A stretch of DNA of 64,000 bases from Ruminiclostridium josui JCM 17888 (GCF_000526495.1 NZ_JAGE01000001.1:3294001-3358000), one strand, 5' to 3'. Positions 35,666 through 44,556 are shown, numbered from the stretch's first letter. Notes: generated from the sequence alone by a model not told the origin. Program-made: numbers and translations.

Positions 35666-36089
35666 ATTAATTGTATCGGTGTCTCAGGCGTCCGTCAACA
35701 GCAAAGGAAATAAATAGTTAAATGTGAGATGGGTTTGCTTGGACATTTGACTATAGATGAGGAGTGGAATATGTACGCCAATTGTACAGCAGTGAAATAA
35801 ATTTTGTGTTCTATGTATAAAGAGAACTGCATTCGGCGGTTCACATGGATAATGGCAATATGCCAGGCACAAATAGCTGCTGATAATACCGGAGCGGAGC
35901 CAAGAGGTTAAACCCTGCGAGGAAATTATAATTAAAGTTTGAATTGGCGAAAAAGATAATTTAATTTATGTGTTTTCACAATAGACCATGCACTGGAATG
36001 CAGTTTCCATATGCCAGTGCGTGGATGTGCTGTGAAAATGAATTAACCATTTATTTACTTTTGAATAGAATGTATTGGGGGTTGATAGT
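35666..36089. other. Gene-free stretch with a large cruciform-like dyad
   Basis: No gene was recognised in 424 bp. From 35973 to 36038 there is a long dyad: TTTTCACA (35973-35980), CCATGCACTGG (35986-35996), then CCAGTGCGTGG (36014-36024) and TGTGAAAA (36031-36038). It precedes the small ORF and integrase and could be an operator or a folded leader. Confidence 0.45.
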
Positions 36090-36242
36090 ATGACAATTAA
36101 AAATAACAGGATTGAACTTACTTCAGAAGAAAGTAACATATTTACCCGCCAGTTTAAAATAGGAATAATCAAGCAGCTGTATAAAGAGAAGCTGCTGACT
36201 GGTGAGCAATATGATCAGGTGATTAAAGCAATTAATAGCTAG
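36090..36242 (+). CDS. Small SHOCT-like protein upstream of the integrase
   Basis: This 50-aa ORF contains RQFKIGIIKQLYKEKLLTGE followed by QYDQVIKAI, the short helix-turn pattern of SHOCT domains. It ends 68 bp before the integrase start. Small ORFs in the same place occur before the other two large serine recombinases in this window (40994 and 59496), so it may be a recombination directionality or accessory factor. It is untested and not recognisable as a known excisionase. Confidence 0.55.
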   Translation: MTIKNNRIELTSEESNIFTRQFKIGIIKQLYKEKLLTGEQYDQVIKAINS

Positions 36243-36310
36243 TGATTCCTACAAACGGCCTGCTTGTAATTAAAAGTAGGCTCTTATTTTATATAATCAG
36301 AGGTAAATGT

Positions 36311-37915
36311 ATGAAAGTAAAAGTTGGTGCTTACTGCAGAGTTTCAACGGAAAAGGATGATCAGGTAAATTCACTTCAGAGCCAAAAAAAATATTTTGAA
36401 GAATATATAAGGAATAGACCTGACTGGGAATTTGTTGACATTTATGCTGATGAGGGAATTAGTGGGACCCAGGCCGAGAACAGAATGGAATTTCAGAGGA
36501 TGATCTCTGATGCTAAATACAAAAGGTTGGATTTGATATTAACAAAAGAGATTTCAAGATTTGCAAGGAATACAAAGATTAGTATTGATTATACACGTAT
36601 GCTTAAAGAGCTTGGAGTAGGTGTCATCTTTATTAATGATAATATTAATACTCTTGACGGAGATGGTGAATTAAGGCTTACTATCATGTCAGCTATTGCC
36701 CAGGATGAAAGTAGAAAAACATCCGAAAGGGTAAAGTGGGGACAAAAAAGAAGGATGGAGCAGGGTGTTGTTTTTGGAAGAGAGCTATTTGGATACAACT
36801 TATATAAAGGCGTTTTAACTGTTAATGAGGAAGAAGCTGAAATAGTAAGATTAATTTTTCACAAGTATACCATCGAAGGAAAAGGTACTCATGTAATTGC
36901 TAGAGAGCTATATGAAGACAATATACAATCAAAAAGATATAAAAACAGGTGGTCAAATACCGTAATTTTGAGACTTCTGAAAAATGAAAAATATGTTGGA
37001 GATCTGGCCCAAAAAAAGACCATAACTCCAAATTACTTAAATCATAAAAAGAAATACAACAGGGGAGAAGAAGAGATTATTTATATAAAAAACCATCATA
37101 CACCTATCATATCAAGGGAATTATGGGATGCAACACAAGAACAGATTAGTCAACGATCAGCATCAAAGGAGCAAAAAAGCAAATACAGCAATAAATATTG
37201 GTGCTCGGGAAAGCTAATTTGTGGCGAATGTGGAAGTAAATTTGTGGGGAGAAGCAAAAAACTAAAAAACGGGGAAGTTTACAAGGCTTGGAGATGTAAT
37301 CAGGCTAAAAGTTATGGCAGTCTCAAGATTGATGTAAATGGAAATCAGGTTGGTTGCAACAATAAGAGCATTAATCACATAGTGCTGAGTAAAATAGTAA
37401 AAACAGTTTTGTACTCAATAAATTCAAATAAAGAAAAAATAATATCCGAGTTGGTATCGGAAATTAAGAAATTGAACAAGTTGACTGATATAAAGAGTAC
37501 GGATTCATTTACAAGAAAAATAGAAGACCTGAACCGTAAAAAGCAGGAAGTAATTAACCTAATGATTGAAGGAAGCATATCTAAGGATGATATGGTTTTA
37601 ATGAATAAAAGGTATGACTTTGAGATAAATAAAGCTAAAACGGAGATTAAAAATATTGAAGAAATCAATCTTATAAATAGCAGGAATGCAGATAAGCTAC
37701 AGCTATATATAGACAGGATAAATTCTCTGGTTAACCGGATTGAAGAAAAAGATTCAGAGGAAGTATTTAAGCTGACAGTAAAAAAGGTTATCTTATATAA
37801 AAATAACATTATGGAATTATACTTAACATGTATGCCTGAGCCAATAAAACTAAAGTATAAAAGCAAAGGTAAAAATGGTAACTATAGTGTTGAATACAGC
37901 TTTATAGACAATTGA
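36311..37915 (+). CDS. Large serine recombinase, integrase of the 35-kb ICE
   Basis: This 534-aa protein starts at ATG 36311 (AGAGGTAA upstream; the in-frame extension back to 36242 has no site). The resolvase domain has nucleophile Ser in AYCRVSTEKDD (about 11), DEGISGT and the LTKEISRFARN arginines (about 68-78). A Recombinase domain follows with EAEIVRLIFHKYTIEGKG (about 175). The zinc beta-ribbon is LICGECGSKF..WRC (about 305-330). A C-terminal coiled coil runs about 385-480. The stop codon is 29 bp from the right attachment core, so this enzyme is the likely mover of the 2888-37944 element. Confidence 0.9.
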   Translation: MKVKVGAYCRVSTEKDDQVNSLQSQKKYFEEYIRNRPDWEFVDIYADEGISGTQAENRMEFQRMISDAKYKRLDLILTKEISRFARNTKISIDYTRMLKELGVGVIFINDNINTLDGDGELRLTIMSAIAQDESRKTSERVKWGQKRRMEQGVVFGRELFGYNLYKGVLTVNEEEAEIVRLIFHKYTIEGKGTHVIARELYEDNIQSKRYKNRWSNTVILRLLKNEKYVGDLAQKKTITPNYLNHKKKYNRGEEEIIYIKNHHTPIISRELWDATQEQISQRSASKEQKSKYSNKYWCSGKLICGECGSKFVGRSKKLKNGEVYKAWRCNQAKSYGSLKIDVNGNQVGCNNKSINHIVLSKIVKTVLYSINSNKEKIISELVSEIKKLNKLTDIKSTDSFTRKIEDLNRKKQEVINLMIEGSISKDDMVLMNKRYDFEINKAKTEIKNIEEINLINSRNADKLQLYIDRINSLVNRIEEKDSEEVFKLTVKKVILYKNNIMELYLTCMPEPIKLKYKSKGKNGNYSVEYSFIDN

Positions 37916-37944
37916 TTTAAGATGTACCCTACTGATACAGATAC

Positions 37945-38043
37945 ACCTATATCTGTGAGGGTACCCTTTGCTTGCTCATAGGGCATTGTATATCTCTGAT
38001 TCAGGTAACGTAGAGATGCAGCAAGTTCTCCATCAGGCCCGCC
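37945..38043 (-). CDS. cotJC: cotJC middle fragment (codons 31-62) between two elements
   Basis: The minus-strand translation GGPDGELAASLRYLNQRYTM followed by PYEQAKGTLTDIG is the conserved CotJC (manganese-catalase-like spore coat protein) sequence. It begins at core CCGCC (38039-38043), shared with 42712-42716, and ends at core ACCTATATC (37945-37953), shared with 2888-2896. With the N-terminal piece it forms exactly 62 in-frame codons. The longer open frame through it (37882-38109) is a chance fusion with element sequence. Confidence 0.85.
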
Positions 38044-38290
38044 GGATTTCAAGTTTTTACAAATTCGCCCTTTAAACACAATCATGCAAAAATGAAGAAA
38101 TTTTAACAATATATTACTTTAATTTATGATATAATTTAAGTTAATATAGTAAAAATATGTTAAAAAACAGATTTAAATTATCATTTGAACATTAGGGCGA
38201 AAATTAAAAAAGAAAGGAGGATATAGAAATTATAATTTGCCCGAGTGGAATCGAATGAGTAAAAAAAATATAAAAGGAGACTTAAGTTAA

Positions 38291-40876
38291 ATGGCGAAAG
38301 TAACAAAAATGAGAAAGGTTGGAGCATTGGTTGTTGGATCTGCATTGCTTTTTACAACTATGATTCCTGCAAGCATCTCTTCAGTAGCTGCAAGCGAAGC
38401 AATAAATGTAAGTATAGACACAAATGCTGAGAGAGCTGCAATAAGCCCTTATATTTATGGAGGTAACTGGGAATTCAATAATGCAAAGTTGACTTCAAAA
38501 AGATTAGGTGGTAACAGAACAACAGGTTACAACTGGGAAAACAATTACTCCAACGCAGGTAGTGACTGGCAGCATTCTAGCGACACTTATTTGCTGACAA
38601 GCAACAATATCCCTGAAGAAAAATGGGATGAACCGGGCGTAGTTATAACAGATTTCCAAGACAAAAATATTGCAGCAGGCGAAGAGTATTCATTAGTAAC
38701 TTTGCAGGCAGCTGGATATGTATCTGCAGATGCGAATGGAACTGTAACAGAAGAAGAAGTAGCACCGTCAGAAAGATGGAAAGAGGTAAAATTCAAAAAA
38801 GATGGACCTTTATCTCTTACTCCGGATACAACTGACAACTACGTATACATGGATGAGTTGGTAAACTTCCTTGTTAATAAATATGGAACTGCCTCTACAC
38901 CAACAGGTATAAAAGGATATGCTATTGACAATGAGCCGGCTCTATGGCCAAGTACACACCCAAGAATTCATCCTGAACAGCCAACCTGTGCAGAGATTGT
39001 AGACAAGAATATAAACCTTGCAAAAGCAGTAAAGGGCGTGGACCCAAGTGCAGAAACATTTGGTCTTGTAGCATATGGATTTGCTGAATATAACGAATTT
39101 CAGTCTGCACCAGATTGGGCAGGTTTAAAGGGCGATTACACATGGTTCCTTGATTATTATCTGGACAGCATGAAAAAGGCTTCAACTGAAGCAGGAACAC
39201 GTTTGATAGATGTTCTTGATTTGCACTGGTATCCTGAAGCAAAGGGTGGAGGACAAAGAATATGCTTTGGAGAAGACCCAACAAATATATTATGTAACAA
39301 AGCACGTCTACAGGCAGCTAGAACATTATGGGATCCTACATATACAGAAGACAGCTGGATAGCACAGTGGTGCAGCTTTGGACTTCCTTTGATTCCAAAG
39401 GTACAGGAATCCATAGATAAATACAACTCTGGAACAAAGCTTGCTTTCACAGAATATTCATATGGTGCTGATAACCACATAACTGGTGGTATAGCTGAAG
39501 CCGACGTATTGGGTGTATTCGGTAAATACGGTGTTTATCTTGCAACTGTTTGGGGTGGCGGAAGCTACACAGCAGCAGGTATAAACATGTATACAAACTA
39601 CGACGGTAACGGTTCAAAATATGGAGACATAAAGGTAAAAGCAGAAACTTCTGATATAGAAAATACTTCTGTATATGCTTCAGTTGATTCAAAAGACGAT
39701 TCAAAATTACATGTTATACTAATTAACAAAAATTATGATAGTCCAATGACAGTAAACTTTGATATAAACAGCGACAAGCAGTATACATCAGGAAGAGTAT
39801 GGTCATTTGACAGAAGTAGTGCAAATATAACAGAAAAAGCTCCTATAGATGCTATAAACGCTAACAAATTAACTTACACAATACCTGCATTAACCGTATG
39901 CCACATAGTGCTTGATTCAAATACTCCTTCTTTACTGTACGGTGATGCAAATGACGATGGAACTGTTGATGCTATAGACTATGCATTATTTAAGAAATTT
40001 TTATTGAACGCTGAATCAAATTATGATAAAAAATATGATTTAAATCTTGATAACTCTGTTGACGCAGTAGATTTCGGAATATTAAGACAATACTTGCTTG
40101 GAAAAATATCTAGCTTACCACTCAAAAATATAACAGAAAACAAACCACCGGTGGCTGCCTTTACAGTATCACCAAAAGCAGCATTTACTGGAGATAACAT
40201 AAATTTTGATGCAACTGCTTCATCTGACCCTGACGGAAATGTTCATATTTATTCTTGGGATTTCGGTGACGGAACAGAAGGTACTGGCGCTAAAATTATC
40301 CACAAGTACAAAGCTCCAGGAACATATACAATAAAATTGACAGTTTTTGATGAACAAGGCTTGTCAAATTCAGTAACGGATACAGTTGCTATAGAATCAG
40401 CTACAGGTGATAATGCTGATATTAATTTTGAAGATGGAGAATTAAACGGATTTACAACAAATGAACCTACAACAACAAAATTATCAGTTACCTCTGAAAA
40501 GGCTTTCCAAGGAAATAAGTCACTTAAATGGGAAGCTGTAGGTTCAAAAGACGGTAAAGTAGACGCTGAAATAAACAGCAGCGTACATGTTCTAAAACCA
40601 GGAGAATCAATGACATTCAGAATTTGGATTCCTGAAGGAGCTCCAATAAAATCAATTCAGCCATACTATATGCCACATAATCCTGATTGGACAGCAGTAG
40701 AATGGAATTCTTCATGGAAGAGCTACGACATGATAAAGAAGGGTGACTGGAATGAATTTACAGTAACACTTCCTCTTACTACAGATACTACCTTAACCCA
40801 GGCCCAGTTTGGTATACAGGTTGAAACATCTGGAGAAGGCAACTTTACAATGTATGTAGATTCAATAGATTGGTAA
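38291..40876 (+). CDS. Cellulosomal GH44 endoglucanase/xyloglucanase with dockerin, PKD and CBM44-like modules
   Basis: The protein is 861 aa. A signal peptide covers about 1-35. The GH44 catalytic region (about 36-540) has the acid/base Glu in YAIDNEPALW (about 216) and the nucleophile Glu in LAFTEYSYGAD (about 388). A type I dockerin (about 549-612) has the two duplicated calcium-binding segments GDANDDGTVDAIDYALFKKF and DLNLDNSVDAVDFGILRQYL. A PKD domain (about 617-700, SWDFGDGTEGTG) and a C-terminal carbohydrate-binding domain follow. The order GH44-dockerin-PKD-CBM44 equals the C-terminal part of C. thermocellum CelJ. The enzyme docks onto a scaffoldin outside the cell. It has AAAGGAG and its own terminator. 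Confidence 0.9.
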   Translation: MAKVTKMRKVGALVVGSALLFTTMIPASISSVAASEAINVSIDTNAERAAISPYIYGGNWEFNNAKLTSKRLGGNRTTGYNWENNYSNAGSDWQHSSDTYLLTSNNIPEEKWDEPGVVITDFQDKNIAAGEEYSLVTLQAAGYVSADANGTVTEEEVAPSERWKEVKFKKDGPLSLTPDTTDNYVYMDELVNFLVNKYGTASTPTGIKGYAIDNEPALWPSTHPRIHPEQPTCAEIVDKNINLAKAVKGVDPSAETFGLVAYGFAEYNEFQSAPDWAGLKGDYTWFLDYYLDSMKKASTEAGTRLIDVLDLHWYPEAKGGGQRICFGEDPTNILCNKARLQAARTLWDPTYTEDSWIAQWCSFGLPLIPKVQESIDKYNSGTKLAFTEYSYGADNHITGGIAEADVLGVFGKYGVYLATVWGGGSYTAAGINMYTNYDGNGSKYGDIKVKAETSDIENTSVYASVDSKDDSKLHVILINKNYDSPMTVNFDINSDKQYTSGRVWSFDRSSANITEKAPIDAINANKLTYTIPALTVCHIVLDSNTPSLLYGDANDDGTVDAIDYALFKKFLLNAESNYDKKYDLNLDNSVDAVDFGILRQYLLGKISSLPLKNITENKPPVAAFTVSPKAAFTGDNINFDATASSDPDGNVHIYSWDFGDGTEGTGAKIIHKYKAPGTYTIKLTVFDEQGLSNSVTDTVAIESATGDNADINFEDGELNGFTTNEPTTTKLSVTSEKAFQGNKSLKWEAVGSKDGKVDAEINSSVHVLKPGESMTFRIWIPEGAPIKSIQPYYMPHNPDWTAVEWNSSWKSYDMIKKGDWNEFTVTLPLTTDTTLTQAQFGIQVETSGEGNFTMYVDSIDW

Positions 40877-40890
40877 TATAGTAATAAATT

Positions 40891-40934
40891 AACAAATGCT
40901 CCAAAGGGTTATTACCCTTGGGAGCATTTGTTTT
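40891..40934 (+). terminator. Rho-independent terminator of the GH44 gene
   Basis: The AACAAATGCTCC/GGAGCATTTGTT stem extends through AAGGGT/ACCCTT and ends in TTTT. Confidence 0.9.
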
Positions 40935-40993
40935 ACTAAGAAGCAAATCACCAAAAGTATTTCTCCCCCATATAATAGATTTGGGGTGGGTTT

Positions 40994-41122
40994 ATGACTA
41001 AAAATGAAGTGATTGATGAAGTTATTGAAATTCTTATAAAAAGAGCCTTAGAAGAAAAAACGCTAAATTCAAGGGGTGAAAAAGAAAATGGAGTATATTC
41101 CTCCTTTGGTTATTGCAAATAA
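40994..41122 (+). CDS. Small ORF overlapping the recombinase start
   Basis: This 42-aa ORF begins MTKNEVIDEVIEILIKRALE after GGGGTGGGTTT and overlaps the recombinase start by 35 nt in another frame. It is charged and helical. It occupies the same place as the small ORFs before the other two serine recombinases and may be an accessory factor. It is too short to classify. Confidence 0.45.
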   Translation: MTKNEVIDEVIEILIKRALEEKTLNSRGEKENGVYSSFGYCK

Positions 41123-42695
41123 GTTCGAAGAGTATAATGATATCAGAAATTCTATAGGAGAAGTTGGCTTGGAGGTAGGAGGATACATACGAATATCTAC
41201 AAAAAAGGACAGTCAGATATCTTCAATTGAAAATCAAAAAAAATATATATCAGAATGGGCAAGTGTTAATGGTTATAAAATAATTGATTTTTACATAGAC
41301 ATGAAGACCGGTGCATACAGTTACCTAAGACAGGAAATGGTGAGGATGAAAAACGATATTTCATCAGGAAAAATAAAAGGCATTGTATCAAAGGAAATAT
41401 CCAGAACCTCCCGTGATATACTTGACATAATTGAACTTAAAAGGAGCCTTGCAAATCAAGGAGCTTTTTTTATTTCTATAAAAGAAGGCTATGACAGCAG
41501 GACTGACGATGATGAGTTTCTTCTAGTAATACATGCAGGACTTGCACAAAAAGAGAGAAAAGTAACTGGTTCAAGAGTTAAAATAACTCAGATGATAAAG
41601 GCACGGGAAGGAAAAACCAATGTACCAACGCCTGCTTTCGGATACATGTTGTCTCCTGACGGTCAGCACCTTGTAATAAATCCTGAAACAGCAGAAGTGT
41701 ACAAAATGATAGTGGATAAATTTCTTGAAGGCTGGGGAAGGCTTAAAATATGCAAATATCTTAACTCACAAGGAATTAGGACAAACAGGGGAAATGTCAA
41801 TTGGAGTACCAATTCCATATATGCCATTCTGACAAACCCTGTATACCTAGGTATAACCATATACAATGTAACTTTGACAGTACGTGATGATACAGGTAAG
41901 GCAAAACGAATGGTAAGACCACGTGAACAATGGATAGTACGGGAAAATACCCACCAACCGCTTATTACAAAAGAAAAATTCGATAGAATTCAGCAGTTGA
42001 TTCAGGATAAAAAGCAAAATGAAGTAAAAGAATGGAGCTGCACGAAAAAATACCTTTTATCAGGACTGGTATACTGCAAGTCATGCGGCAGTAAATTATA
42101 TGGAGGAAGGTTCCCAAAAAAGGAGGCAAAGTTAAAAAATAAGTCAGAAAGAACAAGAGAGGATTACTATTACTATTACTTTGACAGAAAAACCTCCGGT
42201 GTTTGCAAGAACAGAAAGGCAAATTATCACATGGATATTGTTGAAAGAAAGGTAATTGAAAAGGTAAAAGATATTCTTTTATCCTATGACAAACTGGAGG
42301 AAATAATTAATAGTAAGAAATTCCTTTACGATACAAGATTTAATAAAGAGAAAATGGATTACCAACGACTTAAAGACAAGCTTCAAGCTGTTGAAAACGC
42401 AATGAGAAGAGAACAAATAGCTTACGAAGAAGAAGTAATTACCATAGAGGAATATAAAACACGGTTAGATGAGCTTCGCCTTCAGAAACTTTCTTTATTA
42501 AATAAACTTGAAATAATAAAATCCATACCTGCCGAAACAAGTTATTTGGAGCTAGTAAAAAAGATAAAAGAAATAATAGTAAATTTACATAATGAAGATT
42601 CTGAATTTCAGTATGAAATAATACGTAAATTAATAAGCAAAATATATATTAATGATAATTATTCTCTTGAGTTTGAATATACTTTTAATTTATAA
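41088..42695 (+). CDS. Large serine recombinase of the GH44 element
   Basis: This 535-aa protein is read from ATG 41088 (AAGGGG 11 nt upstream); GTG 41076 is the alternative. The resolvase domain has nucleophile Ser in GGYIRISTKKDSQ (about 35) and SKEISRTSRDILD (about 100). A Recombinase domain follows (AEVYKMIVDKFLEGWG, about 205-220). The zinc ribbon is LVYCKSCGSKLYGG (about 325) with a later Cys, and a C-terminal coiled coil is present. It is only distantly similar to the ICE recombinase. The stop is 17 bp before the attachment core. Confidence 0.9.
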   Translation: MEYIPPLVIANKFEEYNDIRNSIGEVGLEVGGYIRISTKKDSQISSIENQKKYISEWASVNGYKIIDFYIDMKTGAYSYLRQEMVRMKNDISSGKIKGIVSKEISRTSRDILDIIELKRSLANQGAFFISIKEGYDSRTDDDEFLLVIHAGLAQKERKVTGSRVKITQMIKAREGKTNVPTPAFGYMLSPDGQHLVINPETAEVYKMIVDKFLEGWGRLKICKYLNSQGIRTNRGNVNWSTNSIYAILTNPVYLGITIYNVTLTVRDDTGKAKRMVRPREQWIVRENTHQPLITKEKFDRIQQLIQDKKQNEVKEWSCTKKYLLSGLVYCKSCGSKLYGGRFPKKEAKLKNKSERTREDYYYYYFDRKTSGVCKNRKANYHMDIVERKVIEKVKDILLSYDKLEEIINSKKFLYDTRFNKEKMDYQRLKDKLQAVENAMRREQIAYEEEVITIEEYKTRLDELRLQKLSLLNKLEIIKSIPAETSYLELVKKIKEIIVNLHNEDSEFQYEIIRKLISKIYINDNYSLEFEYTFNL

Positions 42696-42711
42696 AAACT
42701 AGAAATCCGGG

Positions 42712-42803
42712 CCGCCAAGCTGAGTTATTATAGCTTTAGCAAGAGCCGCATTTGGTCTGGTTATTTTTACCGGGTACTCCAATTTTTTTTCATAAATCCA
42801 CAT
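42712..42803 (-). CDS. cotJC: cotJC N-terminal fragment (codons 1-30)
   Basis: Minus strand from ATG 42803 (GGGAGGTG upstream, overlapping the cotJB end) encodes MWIYEKKLEYPVKITRPNAA followed by LAKAIITQLGG, the canonical CotJC start. After the CCGCC core the frame runs into element sequence and stops within three codons. Without excision only a useless 33-residue peptide is made. Confidence 0.9.
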
Positions 42804-42809
42804 ATGTTA

Positions 42810-43178
42810 TTACACCTCCCGTCCGATTTCCCATGGCCATGGATTTTCAATCCATTTCCAGGTAGATAAATCATTATCCATGTGAGTAGCGGTAAGGGGA
42901 CCAAACCTTTTGGTAAATTCAGATTCCAACTGGTTTTTCATGTCACGGTACTGTTTAAAATAAGACAGTGCTGTCTTATCGTTGGGATTGTTATTTAAAA
43001 ACAAACCTACTTCTGTACAGGCAAATTCGTAAGCCTGAATCTTCCAAAGCAGTGCTTCACGCTCATTGAGAGGCTTCATACCACTGGGAATACCTGGTTG
43101 CCCCATGCCGCCTATATTGCCGCAATCATCCATATTTCCCATATGGCCCATGCCGCCCATACCTATGTTAGTATTCAT
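42810..43178 (-). CDS. cotJB: Spore coat protein CotJB
   Basis: The protein is 122 aa. ATG 43178 has GGGAGGGGG upstream and overlaps the cotJA end by 11 nt. It has a Met/Gly/Asn-rich N-terminus (about 1-30), then the CotJB core LNEREALLWKIQAYEFACTE and YFKQYRDMKNQLESEFTKRF, ending TWKWIENPWPWE. Known role: a coat/cortex-associated protein made in the mother cell under sigma-E. It is intact and in the usual cotJA-B-C order. Confidence 0.9.
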   Translation of the reverse strand: MNTNIGMGGMGHMGNMDDCGNIGGMGQPGIPSGMKPLNEREALLWKIQAYEFACTEVGLFLNNNPNDKTALSYFKQYRDMKNQLESEFTKRFGPLTATHMDNDLSTWKWIENPWPWEIGREV

Positions 43179-43380
43179 ACCTGTTTCCCCCTCCCAAGAA
43201 AGGTTTATCAAGTGACGGGAAAAGAGTACCTCTGTCTAGTCCTTCATTCACATCAAAGGGTTTTTCCCAAAGCTGTGCAGGAACAAATGCCATTGCTAGT
43301 GATATTTTAGAAGAGTTAAAGGGTTTTATAGCACTGTCGGCTCTTTCCTGATAATCGTAACCATTTACTAAGTCATCCAT
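43168..43380 (-). CDS. cotJA: Spore coat-associated protein CotJA
   Basis: The protein is 70 aa. AAAGGAG lies 6 nt before ATG. It contains the CotJA signature SLAMAFVPAQLWEKPFDVNE and GLDRGTLFPSLDKPF. It is first gene of the cotJABC operon and divergent from the DUF4825 gene. Confidence 0.9.
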   Translation of the reverse strand: MDDLVNGYDYQERADSAIKPFNSSKISLAMAFVPAQLWEKPFDVNEGLDRGTLFPSLDKPFLGGGNRYEY

Positions 43381-43570
43381 TATGCTTCTCCTTTCAAATA
43401 AAACGAATAACTTCCTCTATATCTAGAATATGAAGACATAATTATTTAAGTTACATAAAGTTGAATTAATTTAATTATGAAAATAAATGAATAGCGCTTG
43501 ACAGGAAATATCTTACAAGTGTAATATTTAATATAAAACAAATCAGTTCTTTATGAGGGGGTAATCTATT

Positions 43571-44509
43571 ATGAATAAGTCTGCAAAAAAAGTTGTGACA
43601 GTACTTATTTCTATTATGTGTGTTTTTGCATTAGTAATTATATTAGTATTTGCTACCAAGGGGAATACCCCCGAAACTATTGATTCTAACAATAGTACAA
43701 AGATGGATGCAAAAGGACAAGTTTACAATGCAGATAACTTATTTGAAAATAAAACTCCCTACGTAGGAAACAACAGCAAGGTTTTACATATTATTGACAA
43801 CCTGCAGTTTAGCAACTACAGAGAAGAAGTATCACTTCAAACTGAAAAAGCTCCTTATGGAGTGACTGTTAATTATAATTTTCAGAATTTAGTTGAAGGA
43901 GATTACCAAAAAGCAAAAATAGAAAATGAAGAACGATTGAAACTTGCTTTTAAAAGAAATGCTGCAATGATGTTTTGTCTCATAGAAAACCTGGATAATA
44001 TTACCTTTATATGTCATACAAATAATGGGTCAGTTGAATACAACTATACCAGAGAAGAAGTACAAAAAGACTATAATGAAGATTTAAGAGAATTTTCAAA
44101 GGACAAAAATAAGTTCGGCGACTTTGCTATTACATTAAATAATGACAATCTAATAATACATTCAATGAAAAATTATTCTCCTGCCATGTCCAGTGTATTT
44201 GGATTGAAAATTATGTCTACCTATGAGGGGAAAGCAGATAAAATACGATATACAGCAACAAATGGCATACTAATGATAAATATTAGTTCCGAAAATCGGG
44301 AGAAGACATTGACAGTCCCGACAGATACACCTATTTATTGGAGTCCAATTACAGGAGATGATACAAGTTCCGAGGCTGATAAAATAACTGTTAAAGTTGA
44401 AGCGCTAAACGAAGGAATAAAGATTGCTGAGCAAATACTTTGCATTAACAAAGAAGGTATAGTATATACTATAGAAGAAAATACTAATGTCATAGCAGAT
44501 GTAAAATAA
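43571..44509 (+). CDS. DUF4825-domain membrane-anchored protein
   Basis: This 312-aa protein has GAGGGGG before ATG. One N-terminal transmembrane anchor (about 8-28) leads into an outer domain. That begins NLFENKTPYVGNNSKVLHII, the usual DUF4825 opening, followed by a beta-rich region to about 210. Its exact role is unknown. It lies between cotJA and sigK and belongs to the ancestral chromosome. Confidence 0.75.
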   Translation: MNKSAKKVVTVLISIMCVFALVIILVFATKGNTPETIDSNNSTKMDAKGQVYNADNLFENKTPYVGNNSKVLHIIDNLQFSNYREEVSLQTEKAPYGVTVNYNFQNLVEGDYQKAKIENEERLKLAFKRNAAMMFCLIENLDNITFICHTNNGSVEYNYTREEVQKDYNEDLREFSKDKNKFGDFAITLNNDNLIIHSMKNYSPAMSSVFGLKIMSTYEGKADKIRYTATNGILMINISSENREKTLTVPTDTPIYWSPITGDDTSSEADKITVKVEALNEGIKIAEQILCINKEGIVYTIEENTNVIADVK

Positions 44510-44527
44510 CATTTTATTTTTGGACAT

Positions 44528-44556
44528 GCATCATTTTATATATATAATCATAGAAT
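44528..44556 (+). promoter_or_regulatory. Candidate sigma-E promoter of sigK
   Basis: CATAGAAT (44549-44556) fits the sigma-E -10 pattern CATAnnnT. GCATCAT 14 bp upstream fits 5 of 7 of the -35 consensus. sigK is transcribed by sigma-E in other spore formers. This is a visual match only. Confidence 0.4.

Larger units (their letters stand above)
2888..37944. mobile_element. 35-kb decayed integrative conjugative element inserted in cotJC
   Basis: The element is bounded by direct 9-bp cores ACCTATATC (2888-2896 and 37945-37953), and its serine integrase (36311-37915) ends 29 bp from the right core. Conjugation functions present are an RHH protein next to an oriT-like region, a MobP-type relaxase, a VirD4-type coupling protein and ICE-type methylase and toprim proteins. 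Missing or broken are the helicase domain, parA, the VirB4 ATPase and all other mating-pore genes. It is therefore probably unable to conjugate by itself but may still excise. Joining at the core restores cotJC codons TLTDIG-TEEL. Confidence 0.75.
38039..42711. mobile_element. 4.67-kb serine-recombinase element carrying a GH44 gene, inside cotJC
   Basis: The element is limited by CCGCC cores (38039-38043 and 42712-42716). Just inside are inverted arms GGATTTCAAGTTTTT (left) and its partner AAAAACTAGAAATCC (right), one mismatch, typical of a serine-recombinase attP split into attL and attR. Contents: GH44 enzyme, a 42-aa ORF and a 535-aa recombinase. Removing it gives cotJC codons ITQLGG-PDGEL in frame. 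Confidence 0.85.

Noticed and set aside
37882-38109. 75-codon minus-strand ORF as a separate gene
   Set aside because: It is a cotJC fragment read through both flanking element ends; the outer residues are chance coding.
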